64,000 nucleotides of DNA, from positions 62,001 through 126,000 of the forward strand of contig NZ_CP167894.1 in assembly GCF_041504345.1 (NCBI RefSeq), written 5' to 3'. The DNA is from Vibrio sp. BS-M-Sm-2. Its GTDB lineage: Bacteria > Pseudomonadota > Gammaproteobacteria > Enterobacterales > Vibrionaceae. Below are positions 55,790 to 64,000 of this stretch, one piece after another (the stretch's first letter is position 1; every line of letters starts with the position of its first letter). The notes under the pieces were generated by a model that saw only the letters and a list, made by a program, of their open reading frames with translations, ran no database searches and had not been told where the DNA came from. The position numbers were made by a program, and so were the translations under genes.

Positions 55790-57817
55790 TTAGAGATTCG
55801 ACACCAATAATTGAGGTGTAGCTTTTTGTTGGAGGTAGATACTAAAACGACTTCCCTTGCCTACCTCAGATTCAACTCGGATCTCGCCACCCGTTTGGCT
55901 CAAGATACTTTGAGAAACGGACAAACCTAAGCCTGTACCGTCTCTTTTGGTGGTATAGAAAGGCGAGAAAATGCGTTTCAGTTGCTCTTCCTTAATGCCG
56001 CAGCCTTCATCTTGAACATGAACGATAGCGCCATGAGACACGCCATTTTCAACCCAATCTTCACTCGAAATGGTTAACGTGCCCTGTCCGTCCATTGCAT
56101 GAATCGCATTCATTTGTAGGTTAACCAGAATCTGCAGCAATTGGTTTCGGTTCACTTCTACGGAGGTTCTAGCATTCAATTGCGAGACATACACAATGCC
56201 TTTCTTCTTCGCGCCAGTCTTTACGAGCGTAATACTTTCATCCACAATTGGATTGATATGCTGCCACGTGATTTCGTCTTGTACGCCACCGTGCCGGCTG
56301 TATTGTAGTAGGCTTCGTGTAATATTTCGGATTCGGTCAATCTGCTCCATGATGGCGTGGACCTCTTCATCGACGCGGCCCACTTCATCACCGAGTTCAA
56401 ACTTCATCAGTTCAACATTGCCAAGAATTACTGCCGTTGGGTTATTGATCTCATGAGCAATGCCTGCCGTGAGTTCACCGAGTGCTGCTAATTTTTCATT
56501 AACCACCAGCTTATCTCGGGCTTGATTGAGAAGCTTGATATGCAGTTCCAGTTCTTCAGTTTTCTCTTTCAAACTGGCGGTACGAGAGTGAACTTTACAC
56601 TCGAGTTCTAACGCCGCTTGTTGAATCTCTTGATTACGTTCGTGCAGCAGATCTAGCATCTTGTCGAACTGTTTGGCGAGCAGAGTAAGCTCGTGTTGGT
56701 CATCTAAGCCTAACGTACCGATACGTTTGTCTTTACCCAATTGCACGAGCTTCACCACTTTATGAATTCTTTCAATTGGGTCGAAAAGATCCCGAGCACC
56801 ACGGTGAACGATCAACCCAGAAGCAAGCAACAGCAACACAATGATAATGCTGATTTCGCCAAGGTTAGTCAGGTAAGTTTCGATGAGCGGCCATATTAGA
56901 TAGCCGGTATACAGCATGCCGATTACGTTATTAAACTGGTCGTGGATCGGTTGGTAAGCCGTGATGTACCAAGCATCGTACACATACGCTCGATCTAGCC
57001 ACTCTTTGCCTTCGTTCAGGACTTTTGAGTGAACCTCATGAGAAACTCGCGTACCTATTGCCCGCCCTACACTGTCTTCACTGCTTAAAGGAACGTTGGT
57101 GCTCACACGAAGATCATCAAGGAAGACAGTGACGGTACCGACATGACGATTAAAGTCTTCTCTTTGGGGATAGATAAGATTGCTGATTTGGTCGACAAGT
57201 TGAGTGCTGTTATTAAGCAAAATCCCGCCATCAAGAAAACCAATTACATTATCATTGCCATCTTTTACGGGCACAACGGTTCGACTTACCAATCCGCGGG
57301 TCTCAACTTCTTGGCCATTAAGCATCGGAACTTCCGCTTTTTTAGCAAGATCCCGATCGAGATGGTTGAGTTCACTACGGCTTAAGACGCTGAAAAACGA
57401 AGACTTGTGAGTCAAATTTAGATATTCGAGTTTCTTTGCCATACTTTCGACACTGCGCCAGCGCAGAAAGTCGAGCTCATAGCGAGATTTGTTTTCAGAA
57501 ACCCAACGCGTGAGATCCTTTTTAGAAATATCACTCGCGAGTTTGACGCGGAAATTATAAGACTCAGCAAACGCACGAACGTTGTATGCCTGCTGATTTT
57601 GAATCAAGTGAATACTGTTCTCTGCCACGTCTAAGCGCTCATCGACATCAATCAGTGCCCCCTGCCACGTGTAATGAACAGACCAATAGAGAGTGATAGC
57701 CACAAGTGCACACAAGGTCAAAATGATCGGAGCAGATGTTAGGAATAATAAGCGATAGCGAACCATGGTTTTGAACCGGAACGCCCACTTTGACCACCAA
57801 TGGCGTCTAATCGGCAT
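55790..57817 (-). CDS. Sensor histidine kinase of a sigma-54 two-component system
   Basis: A 675-residue membrane kinase. Helix 1 (LLFLTSAPIILTLCALVAITL), a large periplasmic Cache-like sensor (about 45-310; contains VVPVKDGNDNVIGFLDGGIL), helix 2 (IIIVLLLLASGLIVHRG), HAMP, a coiled coil (ALELECKVHSRTASLKEKTE), HisKA with phospho-acceptor His in TAGIAHEINNPTAVILGN, and an HATPase domain (VQDEGCGIKEE, RDGTGLGLSVS). DctB/NtrB-like group. Its start overlaps the regulator gene by 11 nt. Probable partner and control of the regulator encoded just upstream; signal unknown. Confidence 0.9.
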   Translation of the reverse strand: MPIRRHWWSKWAFRFKTMVRYRLLFLTSAPIILTLCALVAITLYWSVHYTWQGALIDVDERLDVAENSIHLIQNQQAYNVRAFAESYNFRVKLASDISKKDLTRWVSENKSRYELDFLRWRSVESMAKKLEYLNLTHKSSFFSVLSRSELNHLDRDLAKKAEVPMLNGQEVETRGLVSRTVVPVKDGNDNVIGFLDGGILLNNSTQLVDQISNLIYPQREDFNRHVGTVTVFLDDLRVSTNVPLSSEDSVGRAIGTRVSHEVHSKVLNEGKEWLDRAYVYDAWYITAYQPIHDQFNNVIGMLYTGYLIWPLIETYLTNLGEISIIIVLLLLASGLIVHRGARDLFDPIERIHKVVKLVQLGKDKRIGTLGLDDQHELTLLAKQFDKMLDLLHERNQEIQQAALELECKVHSRTASLKEKTEELELHIKLLNQARDKLVVNEKLAALGELTAGIAHEINNPTAVILGNVELMKFELGDEVGRVDEEVHAIMEQIDRIRNITRSLLQYSRHGGVQDEITWQHINPIVDESITLVKTGAKKKGIVYVSQLNARTSVEVNRNQLLQILVNLQMNAIHAMDGQGTLTISSEDWVENGVSHGAIVHVQDEGCGIKEEQLKRIFSPFYTTKRDGTGLGLSVSQSILSQTGGEIRVESEVGKGSRFSIYLQQKATPQLLVSNL

Positions 57818-59270
57818 ATTCAGAGCCTTCTGTGTTCCAATCTTTATATTTACGCTCTAGGGTTTTACGAGCGACGCCAAGATCTCTCGCAGCAGCCGAT
57901 TTATTACCGTCATGGAAGCTCACAAGTTGTTCTATATGAGACTTCTCCACTTCTTTCAGTGTCCAAGTGTTTGGGTAACCCTCGGCAGCGTCTGCATTAT
58001 TTAAGTTTGGTATTTCCGCACCATGTGACACCGTCACTGAAATGCTAGCCGGTACAGGATCGCCATTAATCTCGCGCCAATAGTGTGCTGGTGGCTTGTT
58101 TAAAAGAATGCATCGTTCGACTAAGTTTTTAAGTTCACGTATATTCCCCGGCCATTCGTATTCATTCATCGCCAAGATATCTTCATGTGCCCAATTGGGA
58201 ACCGGCATGCCAAGTTCATTCGACAATAGACGAGTGAAATATGGAACAAGCTCAATCAAGTCTGATGGGCGCTCTCTTAGTGGCACAACATCAATCTTAA
58301 GTACATTGAGTCGGTAGAACAGATCGCGGCGAAAGTGCCCTTTATCAACCTCTTCCTGAAGATTTCTGTTGGTTGCTGCCACCACGCGTACATCAACGGC
58401 AATTTCCTTCTCGCTACCGACTGGACGAATCGTTCTTTGTTCTAACACACGTAACAACGCAGCTTGCATTGGCAGTGGCATTTCACCTATTTCATCAAGG
58501 AACAAGGTGCCACCACTTGCGACTCTGAACAGACCCTCACGGTTTTTCTTCGCACCAGTAAATGCGCCAGAGGTGTGTCCAAACAATTCACTTTCGAGAA
58601 GCTCCGGGGCAATCGCACCACAGTTGATTGGTACAAATGGTCCGGTGCGTTTGCTGGCTTCATGTACACCACGCGCAACCAACTCTTTACCCGTACCTGA
58701 CTCACCTTCTATTAAAACTGATGCTCGAGACGGTGCAAATTGACTGATCAATAGTTTGAGCTGTTTGGTCTTGTCTGAATTGCCGATCAATTCGGTCTTG
58801 ATATGACGACTAACATCACGCTTTAACGCGTACTGCATTCTTTGGTCGAGTCGCTTATCCATACAACGCAGAACCGCTTGTATCATCTGTTCGAGGTTGA
58901 ATGGCTTAAGAATAAAATCTGAAGCACCAAGCTTAAGTGCAGATATGGTCATCTCTAGATCAGCATAACCCGTCATGAAAATCACATCGGCGCGTTTGTC
59001 ATTGTCGTTAAACGCCTCTTCCCACTCAATACCAGAACGACCTGGCAGGTTGATATCAAGGACGATGAGATCAAAATGTTCGCTAGAACGTAGTGTTTCA
59101 GCTTCTTCAACCGAACCTGCGCTTGATACCTTGCCAAAGAACTTACCTAGTGCTTTCTTTAAGATAGCCTGCATACCCAATTCATCATCCACGACCAAAA
59201 CGGAAAACGCCTGATAGTGAGTCAATGTGTTCGGGTTGAGATTGGATGCAGATGAACTAGGTAAAGACAT
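57807..59270 (-). CDS. Sigma-54 activator response regulator (NtrC family)
   Basis: A 487-residue enhancer-binding response regulator. Receiver with phospho-acceptor Asp in LIVLDINLPGRSG; AAA+ domain with Walker A GESGTGKE, sigma-54 contact loop GAFTGA, and FLDEIGEMPL; Fis-type helix-turn-helix at the C-terminus (GNKSAAARDLGVARKTLERK). The start at 59270 (MSLPSSSA) is chosen over an upstream TTG, but the Shine-Dalgarno is weak. First gene of the pair with the kinase. Divergent from tupA, with GGACA-type elements between, so a likely activator of tup and, by motif, of fdh operons. Confidence 0.92.
   Translation of the reverse strand: MSLPSSSASNLNPNTLTHYQAFSVLVVDDELGMQAILKKALGKFFGKVSSAGSVEEAETLRSSEHFDLIVLDINLPGRSGIEWEEAFNDNDKRADVIFMTGYADLEMTISALKLGASDFILKPFNLEQMIQAVLRCMDKRLDQRMQYALKRDVSRHIKTELIGNSDKTKQLKLLISQFAPSRASVLIEGESGTGKELVARGVHEASKRTGPFVPINCGAIAPELLESELFGHTSGAFTGAKKNREGLFRVASGGTLFLDEIGEMPLPMQAALLRVLEQRTIRPVGSEKEIAVDVRVVAATNRNLQEEVDKGHFRRDLFYRLNVLKIDVVPLRERPSDLIELVPYFTRLLSNELGMPVPNWAHEDILAMNEYEWPGNIRELKNLVERCILLNKPPAHYWREINGDPVPASISVTVSHGAEIPNLNNADAAEGYPNTWTLKEVEKSHIEQLVSFHDGNKSAAARDLGVARKTLERKYKDWNTEGSEYAD
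58025..58037. promoter_or_regulatory. matS site (MatP binding), exact consensus
   Basis: GTGACACCGTCAC fits GTGACRNYGTCAC at all positions; inside the response regulator gene, about 47 kb from dif. Confidence 0.8.
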
Positions 59271-59295
59271 AATGATTAGCCGGTGAGGAAAGTTG

Positions 59296-59353
59296 GGACA
59301 GAGTGTACCAATTAACCCTTTCTCCAACAGGGACAATGTGCGACATTTTGTCC
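59296..59353. promoter_or_regulatory. Cluster of GGACA-N3-TGTCC elements between the regulator gene and tupA
   Basis: Three copies by eye: 59296-59308 (GGACAGAGTGTAC), 59331-59343 (GGACAATGTGCGA, weaker), 59341-59353 (CGACATTTTGTCC). They lie about 120-175 bp upstream of the expected tupA start point and just before the regulator start, a usual enhancer layout. Confidence 0.6.
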
Positions 59354-59443
59354 TAGCTCATGTTTTGATTCATTTTAACGGGGTAAATGGCGCAGTTTTG
59401 TGCGAAATAACAGCAATTTAGTGAGATCTGATGCATGATTTAT

Positions 59444-59458
59444 TGGCATTAAGATTGC
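59444..59458 (+). promoter_or_regulatory. Sigma-54 promoter of tupA
   Basis: TTGGCATTAAGATTGCTT, with GG and GC separated by 10 nt. About 115 bp upstream of the tupA start. The closest match to consensus in the window, together with the fdh promoter. Confidence 0.8.
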
Positions 59459-59573
59459 TTATAAGGTGTAGATTTCTAATTACAACAATTAGCGTCTTAT
59501 GCACATGCCCTTCTTCGAGCCCTTTAAAACTGAAGGCATGTCATTCATTTATAACAGAATGGACATAATAATA

Positions 59574-60380
59574 ATGAAAGCAATTCCCTTAACTATTGCA
59601 GCTCTATCTATCGTCAGTTACACGGCTAGCAGCGCGGAAGACACCACTCATATCAAGTTGGCGACAACCACAAGTACTTATCACTCTGGTCTACTGGACT
59701 ACTTATTACCTGAGTTCGAAAAGGATTCTGGTATCAAGGTTGATGTTCTAGCCGCAGGTACAGGTAAATCACTTCGCATGGGCGAAAATGGTGACGTTGA
59801 TTTGGTGATGACTCATGCACCAAAAGCAGAAGCTAATTTCGTGGAAAAAGGTTACGGCGTTTTACCTCGCAAGCTGATGTACAACGACTTCGTCATCGTT
59901 GGTCCACAAAATGACCCTGCGAAAATTGAATCTCAAAAAGCAGTGGCAGATGTGTTTAAAGCGATCGCGACTAATAACGTGACGTTTGTATCTCGTGGCG
60001 ACGATTCAGGTACTCATAAGAAAGAGATGGGTATTTGGGCGCAAACTAAAATGGAACCAAACTTCGGTGGCTACCGAAGTGTTGGTCAAGGCATGGGCCC
60101 TACTCTGAACATGGCGTCTGAAATGCAAGGCTACACCATGACAGACCGTGGTACTTGGTTGGCTTACCAAAATAAACTGGACCTAAAAATCCTTTTCCAA
60201 GGTGATAAGAACCTATTTAACCCTTACCAAGTGATTCTTGTTAACCCTGAACGCTACCCAAGCATCAATTACCAAGCTGCGAAAGTATTCAGTGATTGGC
60301 TAGTTAACCCTAAAGGCCAGAAACTGATTAACGACTTTAAACTGCATGGCAAACAACTGTTCGTTGCAAGTGCAGAATAG
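59574..60380 (+). CDS. tupA: Tungstate-binding periplasmic protein TupA
   Basis: A 268-residue substrate-binding protein: signal peptide (IPLTIAALSIVSYTASSA), then the tungstate-family motif KLATTTSTYHSGLLDYLLP, with GTGKSLRMGENGDVDLVMTHA and FVSRGDDSGTHKKEM. Captures tungstate (perhaps molybdate) for TupBC. The start at 59574 gives the signal peptide; upstream ATGs lack it. Regulated by the sigma-54 promoter above. It is separated from tupB by about 200 bp. Confidence 0.93.
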   Translation: MKAIPLTIAALSIVSYTASSAEDTTHIKLATTTSTYHSGLLDYLLPEFEKDSGIKVDVLAAGTGKSLRMGENGDVDLVMTHAPKAEANFVEKGYGVLPRKLMYNDFVIVGPQNDPAKIESQKAVADVFKAIATNNVTFVSRGDDSGTHKKEMGIWAQTKMEPNFGGYRSVGQGMGPTLNMASEMQGYTMTDRGTWLAYQNKLDLKILFQGDKNLFNPYQVILVNPERYPSINYQAAKVFSDWLVNPKGQKLINDFKLHGKQLFVASAE

Positions 60381-60588
60381 TTTGTTCTAAGTCGTGAGTC
60401 GTTGGCTGTAAGTAAAGAGTAGTGTTGAAGAGGTGGTCCAAACCAACAAACACTACACTTAACGAATCAGTTATGATCACGCTTAAAAACAATAGCTGAC
60501 CAATACAGGCTCAAATATATTGTGTCAGCTATGATTAACATCAGTCATTACCGATAAAAACCTATTATCGATTCACACGAGATACTTC
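60381..60588. other. tupA-tupB spacer with a hairpin
   Basis: Stem GTAGTGTT (60419-60426) / AACACTAC (60449-60456) with a 22-nt loop. No T tract. It could stabilise the tupA mRNA relative to tupBC; nothing else is seen. Confidence 0.4.
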
Positions 60589-61287
60589 ATGACCCTATGG
60601 CAAACAACGATTGATGCAATGAATCTACTAGTGAGTTTTGACCACGAATTGTGGCAAATCGTTGCGGTATCCTTCAGCGTGTCTTTGTCCGCCATCTCAT
60701 TAGTGATTGTTCCTGCAATCCTTATGGCTTTCTTATTGGCTTATACCGAGTTCCCCGGGAAATGGGCTCTGCTTTCAGTGATCAACACCCTGCAAGCGAT
60801 CCCTACCGTGGTTATCGGTTTGTTGATGTACATGATGCTTTCTCGCTCTGGCCCGTTAGGTGATTGGCAATTATTGTTCACCCAAAAGGCGATGATTTTA
60901 GGTCAGATGCTGATCTGTTTCCCTATTCTAGTTGCGATGATGCATGGTGCTCTGCAGGCCAGTGACCGCCGAGCGGTAGAAACAGCGCGCACACTTGGCG
61001 TATCAACAACACGCGTGGCGTGTACCTTGATTTGGGAAACACGTTTTCCTCTATTGGCTGCAACCATTGCTGCCTTTTCTCGTATCGTAACAGAAGTAGG
61101 TTGTTCAATGATGGTCGGTGGCAACATTATGGGGATGACAAGAAACATCCCAACGGCTATCGCCATGGAAAGCCACAAAGGCGCATTCGCTCAAGGTGTC
61201 GCCCTCGGTATGGTGTTATTAGCATTGGCATTAGCCCTTAACTTTTTCCTTTCCAGTGTGAGAGGAAAAGGCTATCTAAGAACTTAG
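60589..61287 (+). CDS. tupB: Tungstate ABC transporter permease TupB
   Basis: A 232-residue permease with five to six helices. EAA-type loop ETARTLGVSTTRVACTLIWE, and FSRIVTEVGCSMMVGGNIMG. Forms the channel for tungstate. tupC follows after 10 bp. Confidence 0.93.
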   Translation: MTLWQTTIDAMNLLVSFDHELWQIVAVSFSVSLSAISLVIVPAILMAFLLAYTEFPGKWALLSVINTLQAIPTVVIGLLMYMMLSRSGPLGDWQLLFTQKAMILGQMLICFPILVAMMHGALQASDRRAVETARTLGVSTTRVACTLIWETRFPLLAATIAAFSRIVTEVGCSMMVGGNIMGMTRNIPTAIAMESHKGAFAQGVALGMVLLALALALNFFLSSVRGKGYLRT

Positions 61288-61297
61288 GAACGCTGTC

Positions 61298-62017
61298 ATG
61301 AGTATAAAAATAACAACGCAGCAAATTTCAATGCGCTACAAAGAGCGTGTTTTGTTCCACATTCCCGAATTGTCGATCGGCCCCAACGATGCCATTTATC
61401 TCAAAGGAGACAATGGTGTTGGTAAAACGACCCTACTTAAAATCTTGTCTGGATTAATTCAGCCGAGTTCTGGCCGTATTCAGTCCCCGACACAGAGTTG
61501 GCAACAGAAATTATTTCCTCGGCTCAAGTTCAAAGACATCATCTACCTGCATCAAACCCCCTATCTTTTTGATGGTTCGGTGTACCAGAATGTCGCTTAT
61601 GGCATTCGCTTTAACAAAGAGAGCCAAAAAGATAAGCGAGCTCAAATAATTAATGCATTGAGAATGGTAGGTTTAGAAACCTTGGCAGATGAACACATTT
61701 CTGTGTTGTCTGGTGGTGAACGTCAACGCGTGGCAATGGCTCGAGCTTGGATTCTTAAGCCTTCAATCTTGCTTATGGATGAACCAAGTGCTTCTTTAGA
61801 CAAAGAATCTATTGAAAGATTGGTGATTATGGCCGAAGATCTTCTTCAGAGAGGCGCGAGTTTAGTCATCACAAGTCACCAAACTAACGCGTTAACCGAT
61901 TTATGTAAGAAGCAGTGGTGGATCAAAGACAATACTTTGACCGAATCCCCGCTTCTGCAAGTTATTCAGAAAGATAAAGCACAAGAGAATATTTATGCTG
62001 CTTCCAACGCAAACTAG
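61298..62017 (+). CDS. tupC: Tungstate ABC transporter ATPase TupC
   Basis: A 239-residue ATPase: Walker [10 protein letters not shown], signature [16 protein letters not shown], Walker [14 protein letters not shown] loop [11 protein letters not shown]. Ends over the mobA start by 23 nt. Confidence 0.93.
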   Translation: MSIKITTQQISMRYKERVLFHIPELSIGPNDAIYLKGDNGVGKTTLLKILSGLIQPSSGRIQSPTQSWQQKLFPRLKFKDIIYLHQTPYLFDGSVYQNVAYGIRFNKESQKDKRAQIINALRMVGLETLADEHISVLSGGERQRVAMARAWILKPSILLMDEPSASLDKESIERLVIMAEDLLQRGASLVITSHQTNALTDLCKKQWWIKDNTLTESPLLQVIQKDKAQENIYAASNAN

Positions 62018-62579
62018 TTGGGTTATTTTGGCTGGCGGACAGGCCAGTCGTATGAGCGGAAAAGATAAAGGACTCGTTGAGCTCAACGGTTCTCCGCTTA
62101 TTCAATACGTTATAAACAAGCTGTCACAACAAGATGTCAGCATCACTATCAATGCCAATCGTAACTTAGACAGTTACAAAGCATTTGCTCCGGTTGTTTC
62201 CGATTCTTTCCCTGACTACCCAGGTCCGTTGGGTGGCATTCATGCTGGCCTTAAAAACGCGAACACAGACTGGGTTGGCTTCGTTCCTTGTGACAGCCCA
62301 CAAATCAGTGACGACCTTGTTGAGCGTTTTTGTTCTGCAGTTAAAGAAGACAGCGACATTCTTGTCGCGCATGATGGCGAATTTAAGCAACCTGTATTCA
62401 CCCTATTCCACAAGCGTGTTCTACCAAAGTTAGAAGCGTTTTTGGAACGTGGTGATCGTAAAATCATCTTGCTATACAAAGAGTGTGTCACCGAATACGT
62501 TGATTTTAGCGATTCTCCTAACTGCTTTGTAAACTTGAATACGCCAGAAGAACTCACCCAATTCGGAACGCTTCAATAA
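61995..62579 (+). CDS. mobA: Molybdenum cofactor guanylyltransferase MobA
   Basis: A 194-residue enzyme that joins GMP to molybdopterin to give the MGD cofactor used by formate dehydrogenase. Nucleotide-binding [34 protein letters not shown] and [10 protein letters not shown] are the family motifs. Overlaps tupC by 23 nt and the next gene by 1 nt (TAATG). Confidence 0.95.
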   Translation: MLLPTQTSWVILAGGQASRMSGKDKGLVELNGSPLIQYVINKLSQQDVSITINANRNLDSYKAFAPVVSDSFPDYPGPLGGIHAGLKNANTDWVGFVPCDSPQISDDLVERFCSAVKEDSDILVAHDGEFKQPVFTLFHKRVLPKLEAFLERGDRKIILLYKECVTEYVDFSDSPNCFVNLNTPEELTQFGTLQ

Positions 62580-64000
62580 TGAAAGATTCAAAACAACGCC
62601 CTAACCTTCCTTTATTGGGCTTTGCTGCTTATAGCGGTACAGGTAAAACGACCGTACTTGAAGCCTTGTTACCTTTGTTAACCGACGCAGGTTTAAAAGT
62701 TGGCGTTCTTAAACACGCTCACCATGATTTCGATGTCGATAAGCCGGGTAAAGACAGCTACCGCCTACGCAAAGCAGGCGCGAATCAAATGTTGATCAGC
62801 TCTCGTAACCGTCACGTGATGATGACAGAAACGCCAGAAGCCGAAGCGGACTTTGATTACCTGCTTACACGTTTCAATACCAACACGTTAGACTTAATTC
62901 TGGTTGAAGGCTGCAAGAACATCGCCTTCCCTAAGATTGAGCTTCACCGCGACGAAGTGGGTAAACCTTGGCTTTATCCAAATGATGACAACATTATTGC
63001 TATCGCCGCAGACAGCCAGGTTGAATCCGATCTGCCACAAATGGCGATCAGCGACTTAGAAGCGATTCGTGATTTCATCATCGATTACGCGAAGTCCTTT
63101 GACCTTGCCTCTACAACAGGCAAAGCAGTGTCATGCTCGTCTTCAAAAGACGCTGCGCCAGCTGTTTGTTGTGATTCGTTCTCTCCTGCAGGATTAACTG
63201 TCACTCAAGGCCAGCAAAAGATTGTTGATAGCATTGACGCGATTGATCTCACAGAGAGTGTTGAATTACTGCAAGGCTACGGCCGCGTGCTGGCTGAAGA
63301 TGTTATCTCGCCAATCAACGTTCCTCAGAATACTAACTCTGCAATGGACGGTTATGCGATCCGTAGTGAAGATCTAGCTCTGGACAGCTACAATATCGTG
63401 GCTGAAGTCATGGCGGGTCACAACTACGAGCAAACCGTTCAACAAGGTGAAGCGGTTAAGATCATGACAGGCGCACCAATGCCAGAAGGCGTTGATGTCG
63501 TTGTGATGCGCGAACAAGCTGTTCAAGATGGCGATAAAGTTAGCTTCCCTGATGCTAAAATATCCGTAGGACAAAATGTCCGTATGGCAGGTGAAGATTT
63601 AGAAATCGGCCAACCTGTCTTTACACGTGGTACACGCATCGAAGCACCAGAAATGGGCATGATGGCGTCGTTAGGTTTTGGTACCTGCCCTGTTCTGCGT
63701 AAAGTGAAAGTAGGTGTGTTCTCTACGGGTGACGAAGTTCAAGCTCCGGGTAGCGAGCAAAAACCAAACTCTATTTACGACTCGAACCGTTTTACTATTA
63801 TCGGCATGCTTCAAAAGCTTGGCTGTGACATCGTCGATTACGGCATCATTGAAGATGACGAACAAAAGATGATGGACGTGCTGCACTCTGCGTCGCTTGA
63901 AACCGATATGGTCCTGACTTCTGGTGGCGTATCTGTTGGTGATGCTGATTACATTAAGCTTGCGTTAGATAAGCTGGGTGAGATTAACTTCTGGCGTATC
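62579..64000 (+). CDS. MobB-MoeA fusion (cut by window edge)
   Basis: The open frame continues past the window end, so only 474 residues are visible. Residues 1-175 are MobB: Walker A AYSGTGKTT, KHAHHDFDVDKPGKDS, ILVEGCKNIAFPKIELHR; MobB adapts GTP for MGD synthesis. A Cys/Ser-rich linker (about 176-205; CSSSKDAAPAVCCDS) leads into MoeA: GRVLAEDVISPINVP, NTNSAMDGYAIR, IMTGAPMPEGVD and FSTGDEVQAPGS. MoeA inserts Mo (or W) into molybdopterin. The fusion is usual in vibrios. The start ATG overlaps the mobA stop by one base, so translation is coupled. It contains a perfect GGACA-AAA-TGTCC palindrome at 63569-63581. Confidence 0.94.
   Translation, partial: MKDSKQRPNLPLLGFAAYSGTGKTTVLEALLPLLTDAGLKVGVLKHAHHDFDVDKPGKDSYRLRKAGANQMLISSRNRHVMMTETPEAEADFDYLLTRFNTNTLDLILVEGCKNIAFPKIELHRDEVGKPWLYPNDDNIIAIAADSQVESDLPQMAISDLEAIRDFIIDYAKSFDLASTTGKAVSCSSSKDAAPAVCCDSFSPAGLTVTQGQQKIVDSIDAIDLTESVELLQGYGRVLAEDVISPINVPQNTNSAMDGYAIRSEDLALDSYNIVAEVMAGHNYEQTVQQGEAVKIMTGAPMPEGVDVVVMREQAVQDGDKVSFPDAKISVGQNVRMAGEDLEIGQPVFTRGTRIEAPEMGMMASLGFGTCPVLRKVKVGVFSTGDEVQAPGSEQKPNSIYDSNRFTIIGMLQKLGCDIVDYGIIEDDEQKMMDVLHSASLETDMVLTSGGVSVGDADYIKLALDKLGEINFWRI

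Noticed and set aside
59385..59404. A second -24/-12 element (TGGCGCAGTTTTGTGC) before tupA
   Set aside because: The spacing between GG and GC is 11, not 10; the 59444-59458 site is far better.
1..64000. CRISPR arrays, rRNA, tRNA genes and prophage modules
   Set aside because: I read through both strands and saw no regularly spaced repeats, tRNA-like cloverleaf ends, rRNA-like stretches or clusters of phage structural genes.

Overview
The window comes from a Vibrio chromosome (gamma-proteobacterium, low-to-mid 40s GC), most likely the terminus (Ter) region of chromosome 1 of a Splendidus-like marine species. Gene order and protein sequences are Vibrio-like throughout: uup / DUF3466 / rmf / fabA / Lon-like protease / matP, then nosP-vpsS, the ccoNOQP-H-I-S-fnr-uspE-ttcA block, potABCD-D, and a formate dehydrogenase island. 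Three independent signals place it at the terminus: a complete dif chromosome-dimer-resolution site (11257-11284), two exact matches to the MatP-binding consensus matS (19139-19151 and 58025-58037), and the matP gene itself (5661-6116).

Layout. 1-8300: housekeeping genes (end of uup, an envelope protein with a GlyGly-CTERM tail, rmf, fabA with adjacent FadR- and FabR-type operators, a Lon-like protease, matP, small envelope proteins, an HDOD protein). 8300-11284: the only clearly accessory stretch, holding a DUF2971 gene, a poorly coding AT-rich segment, the remnant end of an old IS, a complete 1.5-kb IS1202/ISNCY-type insertion sequence with a 5-bp target duplication, and then dif exactly 5 bp beyond the IS on the XerC side. 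11433-14341: hybrid histidine kinase VpsS and its FIST-domain partner NosP. 14453-25069: cbb3 oxidase structural and assembly genes, fnr with an FNR-like box in its own leader, uspE, ttcA. 25344-27782: small envelope proteins and a Bax-like glucosaminidase. 28112-33268: spermidine/putrescine ABC transporter with two tandem PotD genes. 33364-35577: sirtuin cobB and ammonium transporter amt. 35954-46177: formate dehydrogenase operon, accessory operon (DUF3305/DUF3306) and divergent fdhD. 46475-53767: a chemoreceptor, ybiT, and a two-gene unit pairing a large membrane protein (degenerate P-loop) with an MscS-type channel. 53909-59270: a chemoreceptor and a sigma-54 two-component system. 59574-64000: tungstate transporter tupABC, mobA, and a mobB-moeA fusion that runs off the window.

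How it may work together. The most interesting inference is a sigma-54 regulon not named in any annotation I know. Good -24/-12 promoters (TTGG-N10-GC type) sit upstream of tupA, of the formate dehydrogenase operon, of the DUF3305 operon and of fdhD. A repeated palindromic element, GGACA-N3-TGTCC, lies near them and between tupA and the divergent NtrC-type response regulator gene. This suggests that the histidine kinase/response regulator at 55790-59270 coordinates tungstate/molybdate uptake, cofactor synthesis and formate dehydrogenase production. The other notable finding is structural: an IS that appears to have inserted more than once at a fixed 5-bp distance from dif.
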